A DNA stretch of 57,213 nucleotides from Fusobacterium sp. SYSU M8D902 (GTDB lineage Bacteria > Fusobacteriota > Fusobacteriia > Fusobacteriales > Fusobacteriaceae): the NCBI RefSeq assembly GCF_040199715.1, contig NZ_JBEFNA010000011.1:1-57213 (forward strand). The letters are read 5' to 3'. The notes beneath the pieces are model-generated. The model did no database searches and was not told the origin of the DNA. It was given only the letters and a program-made list of their open reading frames with translations. Positions 18,549 through 27,045 of this stretch are shown here, piece after piece. Numbering within the stretch: position 1 is the first letter of the stretch; every line of letters starts with the position of its first letter. The translations under genes and the position numbers were made by a program.

Positions 18549-18858
18549 TTAGTGAACTACTCACTACTTATAGAAGTGGGAGCTTCTTGGGAAGTAGTTG
18601 CTTTTGTTAGCCAACTATATTTACCAAGCTCTATGGCTAGTTCCTAGCCTGAATATATAATAATTTGCATTTTGTTTATCAATGCTTTTATGTTTTGTAA
18701 TAACAAAACTATACTGTGAATATTTTACAAGGCAACAGTTTACTTGCCTTAACCTTATATATTCAGTTGCTAATGTCCTTTGATATTAGTATATCATAAA
18801 ATTACAAATTAGGCAATTCATCGCACCACCTATAGAGGTGGGCGACTTCTTGCCTATT
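18549..18858 (+). repeat. folded IS200/IS605-end-like element without a transposase
   Basis: This stretch of about 310 bases has no gene and is full of paired segments. Two homologous motifs bound it: CACTACTTATAGAAGTGGG (18562-18580) and CACCACCTATAGAGGTGGG (18824-18842), each continuing to a CTTCTTG-type tail; these resemble the right ends (omega-RNA 3' ends) of IS200/IS605 elements with tnpB. Between them CTGAATATATAA (18649-18660) pairs with TTATATATTCAG (18755-18766), enclosing GTTTTGT/ACAAAAC (18692-18709) and AAGGCAA/TTGCCTT (18729-18750). GGCTAG/CTAGCC lies at 18635-18649. It may be a solitary omega-RNA relic or a MITE-like element; identification is by recall of the motif, not by search. 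Confidence 0.5.
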
Positions 18859-18865
18859 TGGTTAA

Positions 18866-18921
18866 AAAAAGGGAGAAAATTACTACAATATCAACTATTG
18901 AATGTAATTTTTTCCCTTTTT
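18866..18921. terminator. bidirectional intrinsic terminator
   Basis: An 18-base-pair stem (18866-18883 with 18904-18921, one G-U pair) with A-rich and T-rich outer arms around AGGGA/TCCCT. It can stop plus-strand transcripts from pncA-hlyIII and minus-strand transcripts of the LysE-type gene, whose stop lies 17 bases away. Confidence 0.8.
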
Positions 18922-18937
18922 ATATATTTGAACTATT

Positions 18938-19555
18938 TTAATATGCTTTTATCATCTCAATAAAACTATATAGCAATTTTATTCCATATAGGACTATTAC
19001 TACTCCACACACTCTATTTATCCAAGTTAAAATATTGTCTGTAAATTTACTCTTAAATATACTTAAAAATAGAGTCAATCCTAAAAACCAAGTAGCTGAA
19101 GCACTCATCACTCCTATTATAAAATTTACTCCTTCCTCTGGTAATAAAGATGCTCTAAATGCTCCCAACATCATACTTCCATCTATTATTGCTTGAGGAT
19201 TAAACCAAGTTACAACACAGGCTGTTGTAATAACTTTTTTCAAAGGTATATTGACATCTGCTGTTTTGTCCATAACACCTTTAGATCTTATCAAACCATA
19301 CCCGATATAGATTACAATAATACTTCCAACTAAGAGTATTCCTAGCTCTAAAATTTTAGACTTTTCCATTATTGCCCCTACTCCTAAAAAACAGGCTAAA
19401 GCTAAGGTGATATCAAAAAATATAACTATCATAGCTGTTATAATAGCCCTACTTCTCTTCTGTACCAAAGCTGTATTGATAACAAATAGATTCTGTAACC
19501 CTATCGGAGCAACATAAGCCAATCCCATAGTAAAACCTTGTAATAAATGTTTCAT
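18938..19555 (-). CDS. LysE/ArgO-family amino acid exporter
   Basis: A 205-residue inner-membrane protein of the LysE superfamily with about six helices. The start GFTMGLAYVAPIGLQNLFVINTAL matches the LysE/ArgO branch (basic amino acid export), including the PIGxQN motif, and TWFNPQAIIDGSMMLGAFR corresponds to the second conserved motif. The substrate (lysine or arginine) is inferred from the family. AGGAGGGG precedes the ATG. It is downstream of the GNAT acetyltransferase gene with a 45-base gap. Confidence 0.9.
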   Translation of the reverse strand: MKHLLQGFTMGLAYVAPIGLQNLFVINTALVQKRSRAIITAMIVIFFDITLALACFLGVGAIMEKSKILELGILLVGSIIVIYIGYGLIRSKGVMDKTADVNIPLKKVITTACVVTWFNPQAIIDGSMMLGAFRASLLPEEGVNFIIGVMSASATWFLGLTLFLSIFKSKFTDNILTWINRVCGVVIVLYGIKLLYSFIEMIKAY

Positions 19556-19600
19556 CTTTTTTCCCCTCCTAAATATTTTCCTTACTCTATTTTACCACAT

Positions 19601-20119
19601 TTATCTTCTTATTTCCAAAATTAGATCCTGTTTTGTTAGATAATCTTTTGTTCCTACCCTTTTAAATCCTAACTCTTCATAGAGCTCTATCACTTTTATA
19701 TTTTCAACACTATTTGTTGTTTGTATCCTTATTATAAAATCTCCATCTAGATATTTGTAACATTTTAAATTATCTATAAAATATCTCAGTAGACTTCTGC
19801 CCAATCCCTTACCTTTTAACTCTCTTGAAATTGCCACTTCATTTATATAGAAACAATTTTCAGAGTAGAGTTTGCTCTCCTCTTTTTCTCTCTCATACCC
19901 TATCAATACCCCAACAACTCTCTCTTTATCAAAAAGCACAAGACTATACTCCCACTTTCCATAAAGCACTCTTTCTCCTTTCTTTTCTCCTAAAATGTCT
20001 TCCAATGTATAGTGAGAATTTGGTATTAACTTTAATAGTTTTAATATCTCCTCTTTTTTTCTTTCCATCAAAGATTTATCCAATATTTTTAATTGATACT
20101 CACCAATTTTCTTTAACAT
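19601..20119 (-). CDS. GNAT-family N-acetyltransferase
   Basis: A 172-residue protein with the GNAT fold: a central FYINEVAISRELKGKGLGRSLLRYF stretch carries the acetyl-CoA loop (about 105-120), and VIELYEELGFKRVGTKDY is the typical C-terminal motif. The acceptor is unknown. An ATG 15 bases further upstream (20134) is in frame, but AGGGGTAGG lies just before the ATG at 20119, which is preferred. An extended -10 promoter (TGTTATAAT, 20156-20164) lies upstream. Confidence 0.8.
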   Translation of the reverse strand: MLKKIGEYQLKILDKSLMERKKEEILKLLKLIPNSHYTLEDILGEKKGERVLYGKWEYSLVLFDKERVVGVLIGYEREKEESKLYSENCFYINEVAISRELKGKGLGRSLLRYFIDNLKCYKYLDGDFIIRIQTTNSVENIKVIELYEELGFKRVGTKDYLTKQDLILEIRR

Positions 20120-20188
20120 ATTCCTACCCCTCATATTAATTTTTTCTATTTAATAATTATAACATAATTAGTTAAAATAATTCCACTC

Positions 20189-20215
20189 TATCAATATTTG
20201 TAATATATATTGATA
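20189..20215. promoter_or_regulatory. inverted repeat between the GNAT and ArsB-like genes
   Basis: TATCAATAT (20189-20197) and ATATTGATA (20207-20215) form a perfect nine-base inverted repeat with a nine-base gap, in the divergent intergenic region. It lies upstream of the promoters on both sides and is a possible regulator binding site; no T tract supports a terminator. Confidence 0.35.
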
Positions 20216-20261
20216 TTGGTTTTTACATTCATTTTTTGCATACTTTTTTCTAAAATTTAAC

Positions 20262-20289
20262 TTGTAGTTTTATTTTAAAGATATATAAT
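20262..20289 (+). promoter_or_regulatory. promoter of the ArsB/NhaD-type transporter
   Basis: TTGTAG (20262-20267), a 16-base spacer and TATAAT (20284-20289) form a plausible sigma-70 promoter about 45 bases upstream of the ATG. Confidence 0.5.
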
Positions 20290-20333
20290 GATATAGTACT
20301 GTATATTATTATTAATAAAGGGGGCAGAGATTT

Positions 20334-21611
20334 ATGGAGTTATTTAAACTTACATCTGGTATTCTTATTTTTCTTATCACTTTCTATTTTATCATTACTG
20401 AAAAACACCCTAAATCTATCGTCACAATAATAGGAGGAGCTCTGATGGTTATTCTTCAGATAATCACTGAAGAACAAGCTTTAGAGACTATTGGTTATAA
20501 TCTTGAGATTCTCTTTTTACTTATTGGTATGATGGTTATCGTTGAAATAATGTCTGAAACAGGAGTCTTTCAATGGGTTGCTATTAAAATAGCTCAATTA
20601 GTTAGAGGTAATCCAGTAAAAATTCTCGTTTTTATATCTATTATAACAGCAGTATTTTCAGCAGTTTTGGATAATGTTACTACTATTTTACTTGTAGTAC
20701 CTGTCACTATTTTTTTGGCCAAAAGACTTGAGGTAGATCCTAAGCCTTTTGTTCTTCTTCAAATATTTGCATCTAATATAGGAGGAACAGCTACTATGAT
20801 TGGAGATCCACCTAACCTTATTATAGCAAGTTTAAGTGGTCTTGATTTCAATGACTTTATCATCAATCTAACTCCACTCATAATCATAAATATGGCTGTC
20901 TTATTGACTAGCTCTGTATTTTTTCTAAGGAACAAATTAGAAGTTTCAAATGAATTAAAAGCTGGTATTATGGAATTAAGTCTAGATAGAACTATTACAA
21001 ATAAAAAACTTTTAATTCAATCTATTATTGTTTTTTCTCTTGTAATTTTAGGATTCCTAACTAATAGCTTTACAGAAATAGGATTGGCTATTATAGCTAT
21101 TACAGGAGCTGCTGTCCTAGTCTTTCTAAGCAAAAAGAAGCCAGAAGAGGTATTTGCTAAAATAGAATGGGAAACACTCTTCTTCTTTGGTGGACTTTTT
21201 GTTTTAGTTGATGGAATTGAAAACTTAGGAGTTATCAGTAAGCTTTCTGAATATCTAATTGTATTTACAGAGGGAAATATCAAATTTACCTCATCTTTAA
21301 TACTTATACTATCAACAATTCTTTCACCTATTGTTGGATCTATTCCACATACTTTATCTTTTGGTAAAATTTTATTACAAATTGCACCTAGTTTTCAAGG
21401 TAATACTCAAGTATTATGGTGGGCTTTATCATTGGGAGCTTGTTTAGGTGGAAATATGACTATCGTTGGTGCCGCTGCCAATATTATTGGTGCTTCTGTT
21501 GCAAAAAAAGGGGGAATTGAAATCTCATTCCTTGAATTCTTTAAATGGGGTACTATTGTAGTTATTCAATCAACTGTTCTTAGTATGATCTATCTATATT
21601 TTAGATATTAA
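20334..21611 (+). CDS. ArsB/NhaD-type ion transporter
   Basis: A 425-residue membrane protein of the ion transporter superfamily with about eleven to twelve helices. Features are the paired re-entrant-like motifs FSAVLDNVTTILLVVPV and ASNIGGTATMIGDPPNLIIASLSGL in the first half and SLGACLGGNMTIVGAAANIIGASVA in the second, the family's inverted repeat. These match ArsB/NhaD and P-protein relatives; arsenite, sodium/proton or an organic anion is possible and the substrate cannot be read. No ars genes are nearby. GGGGGC precedes the ATG. It converges on eno with a shared terminator. Confidence 0.85.
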   Translation: MELFKLTSGILIFLITFYFIITEKHPKSIVTIIGGALMVILQIITEEQALETIGYNLEILFLLIGMMVIVEIMSETGVFQWVAIKIAQLVRGNPVKILVFISIITAVFSAVLDNVTTILLVVPVTIFLAKRLEVDPKPFVLLQIFASNIGGTATMIGDPPNLIIASLSGLDFNDFIINLTPLIIINMAVLLTSSVFFLRNKLEVSNELKAGIMELSLDRTITNKKLLIQSIIVFSLVILGFLTNSFTEIGLAIIAITGAAVLVFLSKKKPEEVFAKIEWETLFFFGGLFVLVDGIENLGVISKLSEYLIVFTEGNIKFTSSLILILSTILSPIVGSIPHTLSFGKILLQIAPSFQGNTQVLWWALSLGACLGGNMTIVGAAANIIGASVAKKGGIEISFLEFFKWGTIVVIQSTVLSMIYLYFRY

Positions 21612-21622
21612 TATAAAAATAG

Positions 21623-21644
21623 CCCCTTAGATTACTCTAAGGGG
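21623..21644. terminator. bidirectional terminator between the transporter and eno
   Basis: CCCCTTAGA and TCTAAGGGG form a perfect nine-base-pair stem with a TTAC loop, followed by TTT on the plus strand and CTATTTTTAT on the minus strand. Confidence 0.75.
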
Positions 21645-21662
21645 TTTAACATTTTCATATTA

Positions 21663-22991
<1,329 letters not shown>

Positions 22992-23016
22992 TTATATTAT
23001 CTTAAACTATAAAATA

Positions 23017-23025
23017 ATTATATCA
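23017..23025 (-). promoter_or_regulatory. extended -10 promoter of eno
   Basis: On the minus strand TGATATAAT provides an extended -10 (TATAAT at 23022-23017) about 45 bases before the eno ATG; the -35 position (TAGTCA) is poor. Confidence 0.5.
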
Positions 23026-23042
23026 CAATTTGTATTTTTTGA

Positions 23043-24455
23043 CTATTTTACTTTTATTACTTTTACTGAGTTAGTTGTTCCTCTTTGGAAAACTTTTTCT
23101 CCACAAGTTGCAACAACTATATCTCCTGATTGTGCTAATCCTAACTCTACTGAAACTTTTTCAGCTAATTCGAAGAATGACTCTAATGTCTCTGCCTTAT
23201 CATCATAGTAAGGAACTACTCCTCTTGAAATTACTAATTGGTTAGCTGTTTTTTCATCATTAGTTATTGCTAGTATTGTTGCTGCTGGGAAGTATCTTCT
23301 CATATCTCTTGCAGCTCTTCCTGATTGAGTTCCAACAACTATAACTTTAGCTCCTAGCTCTTCACTTACATCAGCAGTTCCTCTTGCTACTGCAGAAGTT
23401 ATTGTTATGTCACCTTTATTTATACTTCTTTCTACTTTTACTAATGGATCCATCTTAGTTGCTACTTTTGCCATTACAGTAACTGCTTCTACTGGATATT
23501 TTCCTTTTGCTGATTCTCCAGATAACATTACACAGTCAGTACCATCTAAAATTGCATTTGCAACGTCGTTTACCTCTGCTCTTGTAGGTCTAGGATTTTT
23601 TATCATAGAATCTAGCATTTGAGTAGCTGTAATAACTACTTTTCCAACTTCGTTACATCTTTTTATCATCATTTTTTGTGCTAAAGGAACCTCTTCAACT
23701 GGAATCTCTACTCCTAAGTCTCCTCTTGCTACCATTATACCATCAGATAATGCTAATATCTCTTCAAAATTATCTAATCCCTCTTGGTTTTCTATTTTAG
23801 AGATAATTTGTATTCTCTCTCCACCATTTTCATCTAATACTTTTCTTACTGCTCTTACGTCGTCAGCCTTTCTGATGAAAGAAGCTGCAACATAATCTAT
23901 TCCTTGTTCACAACCAAATTTAAGGTCGTTTATATCTTTTTCAGCTAATGCTGGTAAATTAACAGCTACATTTGGTAGGTTAACTCCTTTATTTTCTCCT
24001 AACTCTCCACCGTTTTGAGCAACGCATTTTACTTCATTTCCGTTGATCTCAGTAACTGTAAAAGCTAGTAATCCATCATCTATTAATATAGTATTTCCAA
24101 CTTTTAAGTCTTTTGCAAAACCATCATAAGTTACTGCAACCTTTGTATTATCTCCAATAACACTCTTATCTGTTGTTATTGTAAACTCTTGTCCTGCTAC
24201 TATTGTAACATCTTTTCCACCCTCAAGTTTTATAGTTCTTATTTCAGGTCCTTTTGTATCTAATAATAATGCAGCTCTAATTCCTGTTTCTTTTTGAGCT
24301 TGTCTAAAGTTTATTATTCTATTTCCATGCTCTTCGTAATCTCCGTGAGAGAAATTTAATCTCATCATGTTCATTCCTGTGTTTAAAAGAGTTTTTAAAC
24401 TTTCCACTGATTCAGTTTTAGGCCCAATTGTACAAACAATTTTAGTCTTTTTCAA
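23043..24455 (-). CDS. pyk: pyruvate kinase
   Basis: Transfers phosphate from phosphoenolpyruvate to ADP. With a TTG start at 24455 the protein has 470 residues and begins KKTKIVCTIGPKTES, as in most bacterial Pyk proteins. The GTG nine bases upstream (24464) lies inside the GAGGTGAG ribosome binding site and is unlikely to be the start. Motifs: MNMMRLNFSHGDYEEHG, the catalytic ISKIENQEGLDNF and IMVARGDLGVEIP, and LSGESAKGKYPVEAV. The C-terminal domain is the short form without the extra PEP-utiliser domain of some Firmicutes. Confidence 0.96.
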   Translation of the reverse strand: MKKTKIVCTIGPKTESVESLKTLLNTGMNMMRLNFSHGDYEEHGNRIINFRQAQKETGIRAALLLDTKGPEIRTIKLEGGKDVTIVAGQEFTITTDKSVIGDNTKVAVTYDGFAKDLKVGNTILIDDGLLAFTVTEINGNEVKCVAQNGGELGENKGVNLPNVAVNLPALAEKDINDLKFGCEQGIDYVAASFIRKADDVRAVRKVLDENGGERIQIISKIENQEGLDNFEEILALSDGIMVARGDLGVEIPVEEVPLAQKMMIKRCNEVGKVVITATQMLDSMIKNPRPTRAEVNDVANAILDGTDCVMLSGESAKGKYPVEAVTVMAKVATKMDPLVKVERSINKGDITITSAVARGTADVSEELGAKVIVVGTQSGRAARDMRRYFPAATILAITNDEKTANQLVISRGVVPYYDDKAETLESFFELAEKVSVELGLAQSGDIVVATCGEKVFQRGTTNSVKVIKVK

Positions 24456-24569
24456 ATTACTCACCTCAAATTATTATAAAAATTTTTTTAATTCTAGCTC
24501 AGTTTATACAGTTCTCCTTTATACCCATACCCAATAATTAACCATTTAGCATAAACTTACCTAATATAA

Positions 24570-24598
24570 ATTCTATACTAAACTACACTATTTATCAA
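24570..24598 (-). promoter_or_regulatory. promoter of pyk
   Basis: On the minus strand TTGATA (24598-24593), a 17-base spacer and TAGAAT (24575-24570) form a good sigma-70 promoter. The leader would be about 105 bases. The rest of the intergenic stretch 24465-24808 is AT-rich; apart from this promoter and the terminator at 24758-24800 nothing is recognised in it. Confidence 0.65.
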
Positions 24599-24757
24599 GA
24601 AAATATAAGTATATTTTTTAATCTTTTTCTGGATATTTTTTGACTAGCTATTTCATTTTTTTGTATATTTTTAAAAGAATTTTTTCTATATGTCCATTTT
24701 TCAAATTTCATAAAATCCTTTTTTACTTTTTTAGCTTATAATTTTAGCATAATGCAT

Positions 24758-24800
24758 AAAAGGAGAAAAATTTTAACTAATTAAAATCTTCCCCCCTTTT
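24758..24800 (-). terminator. intrinsic terminator after nanE
   Basis: AAAAGGGGGGAAGATTTTAA on the minus strand pairs imperfectly with TTAAAATTTTTCTCCTTTT around TTAG. It lies nine bases past the nanE stop and closes the sialate locus. Confidence 0.65.
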
Positions 24801-24808
24801 ATCATATT

Positions 24809-25483
24809 TTATTTTTCCATTTCAGTTACAAACTTCTTAGTTATCTGTTGTGGTCTAGTTATAGCTCCACCTACTACAACAGCAAAAGCTCCTAAATCTA
24901 ATGCTTTTTTAGCCTTAGATGGTGTATCTAGGTTTCCTTCACCAATTACTGGAATTGATACAGCTTTTATAACTTTTTCTAATTCTGTCACTGGATCATT
25001 CCCTTTAGTATAGTGTGTATAACCTACCAATGTAGTTCCTACTATATCAAAACCTATCTTTTCAGCATTTACTGCCTCTTCAACTGATGAAATATCAGCC
25101 ATAAATAATTGGTTAGGATACTTCTCTTTAGCTTCTTTCATCAAATCATCTAAAGTTCTTCCATCAGGTCTCTCTCTCTTAGTTCCATCTATAGCAATTA
25201 CATCTACACCTTCAGCTACTAATGCATCTATCTCTTTCATAGTTGGAGTAATATATACTTCATTATCTCCATACTGCTCTTTTATTATTCCAATTATTGG
25301 AAGATCTACATTCTTTTTTATCTCTTGTATATCTACAACTGTATTGGCTCTAATTCCTGATGCTCCACCTACATATGCAGCATAAGCCATTCTTCCCATT
25401 ATAAATGAGCTGTGTAATGGTTCTTCTGGAAGTGCTTGACAAGATACTATTAATTTTCCTTTTACTCTATCTAATCTATTCAT
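24809..25483 (-). CDS. nanE: N-acetylmannosamine-6-phosphate 2-epimerase
   Basis: Converts ManNAc-6-phosphate to GlcNAc-6-phosphate in sialic acid degradation. The 224-residue TIM-barrel protein shows the NanE signatures [57 protein letters not shown] and [25 protein letters not shown]. The length is normal. It follows yhcH by 24 bases and both are read from the promoter at 26009-26037 with its operator. Confidence 0.95.
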   Translation of the reverse strand: MNRLDRVKGKLIVSCQALPEEPLHSSFIMGRMAYAAYVGGASGIRANTVVDIQEIKKNVDLPIIGIIKEQYGDNEVYITPTMKEIDALVAEGVDVIAIDGTKRERPDGRTLDDLMKEAKEKYPNQLFMADISSVEEAVNAEKIGFDIVGTTLVGYTHYTKGNDPVTELEKVIKAVSIPVIGEGNLDTPSKAKKALDLGAFAVVVGGAITRPQQITKKFVTEMEK

Positions 25484-25507
25484 CTATATCACCTTTCCTA
25501 AGTTTTA

Positions 25508-25969
25508 TTAGTCTACTAACACTTTAAAGATTACTTTTTTTATTTTTTTAGTTTCCTCTCCACCTTTGATTAGTGCCATGTGTGGCTCTCCTGGGAAAAG
25601 AATTATATATTTTTTAGGATCTAAATAGAATAGGTTTTCTAACTCTCCCTCATATAACTCATAATCTCCTGCATCATCATACTCTTTTGTCAATTTGATA
25701 TCAGTATTTGAGATATATCCTATCTTCTCTTCTCCCTCTATTACCATATGAATATCAATATATTTTCTATGGTTTTCTATAAATCCTTCAGCTAACTCTT
25801 TTGTCATAGGTGAATCTGGCTGATTGAAATAAACCTTCTCTCCATCAACTATATTCTTTCCAACTACTCCATTTTTATACTTACCTTCTAATATAAAGTC
25901 AATAGCTGTATCTAAATTTTTTGAAATCCCTTTGTACTTTCCTAATTCTTTTATCTCTCCATATATCAT
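25508..25969 (-). CDS. YhcH/YjgK/YiaL-family protein (sialate anomerase-like)
   Basis: A 153-residue cupin-like protein of the DUF386 family. ENHRKYIDIHMVIEGEEKIGY and ILFPGEPHMALI carry the conserved histidine and glutamate metal ligands. E. coli YhcH (NanQ) has been reported to speed the anomer conversion of sialic acid, which fits this locus. A longer open frame starts at 26017, but the predicted transcription start (about 26002) lies after it and GGAGG (25981-25977) marks the ATG at 25969. It is the first gene of the yhcH-nanE unit. Confidence 0.85.
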   Translation of the reverse strand: MIYGEIKELGKYKGISKNLDTAIDFILEGKYKNGVVGKNIVDGEKVYFNQPDSPMTKELAEGFIENHRKYIDIHMVIEGEEKIGYISNTDIKLTKEYDDAGDYELYEGELENLFYLDPKKYIILFPGEPHMALIKGGEETKKIKKVIFKVLVD

Positions 25970-25985
25970 ACCTTTACCTCCGTTT

Positions 25986-25999
25986 TGTTCTCGTGAACA
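25986..25999. promoter_or_regulatory. operator A, upstream of yhcH-nanE
   Basis: TGTTCTCGTGAACA, the exact reverse complement of the operator before the SSS symporter (31247-31260). It lies a few bases downstream of the predicted start site of the yhcH-nanE promoter, a position expected for repression. The likely ligand is the LacI-family protein encoded at 29931-30935. Confidence 0.75.
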
Positions 26000-26008
26000 T
26001 ATATATAA

Positions 26009-26037
26009 AACATACAATCTTTTCTGAGTTTTGTCAA
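26009..26037 (-). promoter_or_regulatory. promoter of yhcH-nanE
   Basis: On the minus strand TTGACA (26037-26032), a 17-base spacer and TATGTT (26014-26009). The -35 lies seven bases past the nanK stop codon. Spacing and layout are the same as in the other two promoters of the sialate locus. Confidence 0.75.
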
Positions 26038-26043
26038 TACATT

Positions 26044-26952
26044 TTATTTTAGTTTCCCTATTTTTTTCAATAACAAATACTCTGCACCTAAGATTCCAGC
26101 ATTATTTCCTAATTCTGCAAATTTTATCTCTAAATTCTTTTTATAGTTCTCTCCTAATTTTCCATCTAAACTCTTCTTAATTCTATCTAAAAGGTAGTCA
26201 CCCTGTTTTGTAACTCCACCACCAACTACAACCAAAGTAGGATTGAATATATAAGCTATTGTGCTCAATCCATCTGTAAAATAGTCTATCCAACTATCTA
26301 CTACTGATTTTATCTCTAAATCTCCAGATTTTTCAAGCTCAAAAATCTCTTTTCCATTTAATTTCTTTCCAGTTTTCTCTTCTACCATTTTTACTAAAGC
26401 TGTTGCTGAAGCATATCTCTCATAGCAACCTTTTTTTCCACATAGACACTGCTCACCATTTTTTTCTATCTGTATATGTCCAAATTCTCCTGCTACACAA
26501 GTTTTTCCTCTAAAGATATCTCCATCTAAAACTATTCCACCACCAATTCCTGTTCCAATTGTTAAACATAGAAAATCTTTATCATCTTTTCCTGCTCCTA
26601 GCCACTTTTCTCCCAGTGCTGCACAGTTTACATCATTTTCTAAAACAGCTGGTAATTTATACTTACTTTCCAATCTCTCAACTAAATTAGTTCCTATCCA
26701 ACCTGGGATTATTGGGTTTCCACCTATTACTTTTCCTATAGTTCCATCTATCTGTCCTGTTCCAGACACTGCTATTCCCAATACATCTTCTGACAAATAT
26801 CCATCTATCACTTTGCAAATATTGTTAAATAGATTTTCAACTCCTTTATTTGCTTCTGTTGGAAACTCTCCTGTCTCTAAAATCTCTCCCATCTCTGTCA
26901 AAAGAGCAAATTTTACTGCAGTTCCACCTATATCAATACCTATTACTTTCAT
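26044..26952 (-). CDS. nanK: ROK-family kinase, probable N-acetylmannosamine kinase
   Basis: Probably phosphorylates ManNAc to ManNAc-6-phosphate, the step before NanE. The 302-residue ROK protein has the ATP motif DIGGTAVKFAL at the start, ENDVNCAALGE with the catalytic aspartate, GTGIGGGIV, and the zinc motif CLCGKKGCYERYAS. ROK sugar specificity cannot be read with certainty (glucokinase is the alternative); the neighbourhood of nanE, yhcH and sialate transporters argues for NanK. AGGAGG precedes the ATG, but a terminator lies between siaQM and this gene and no operator is seen directly upstream. Confidence 0.85.
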   Translation of the reverse strand: MKVIGIDIGGTAVKFALLTEMGEILETGEFPTEANKGVENLFNNICKVIDGYLSEDVLGIAVSGTGQIDGTIGKVIGGNPIIPGWIGTNLVERLESKYKLPAVLENDVNCAALGEKWLGAGKDDKDFLCLTIGTGIGGGIVLDGDIFRGKTCVAGEFGHIQIEKNGEQCLCGKKGCYERYASATALVKMVEEKTGKKLNGKEIFELEKSGDLEIKSVVDSWIDYFTDGLSTIAYIFNPTLVVVGGGVTKQGDYLLDRIKKSLDGKLGENYKKNLEIKFAELGNNAGILGAEYLLLKKIGKLK

Positions 26953-26976
26953 TATTCCTCCTCAGTTATATTTATA

Positions 26977-27004
26977 AAAAGAGTGAATTAAAAATTCACT
27001 CTTT
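26977..27004 (-). terminator. intrinsic terminator between siaQM and nanK
   Basis: AAAGAGTGAATT and AATTCACTCTTT form a perfect 12-base-pair stem with a three-base loop and a T tract. It ends about 25 bases before the nanK start, so nanK expression would need read-through. It may lower nanK relative to the transporter genes. Confidence 0.75.
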
Positions 27005-27045
27005 TTATTTTATCACAATTTTTTACTCTTGTATTCTTTTTTTTG

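Noticed and set aside
18541-18860. Intact tRNA, 6S RNA or tmRNA in the folded region
   Set aside because: The cloverleaf-like pairing was checked for tRNA features, but there is no T-loop or acceptor stem of seven pairs, and no tmRNA tag frame or 6S-like long rod.
24465-24600. Possible riboswitch or leader RNA before pyk
   Set aside because: Only a promoter and an AT-rich leader were seen; no convincing nested stems or known motif.
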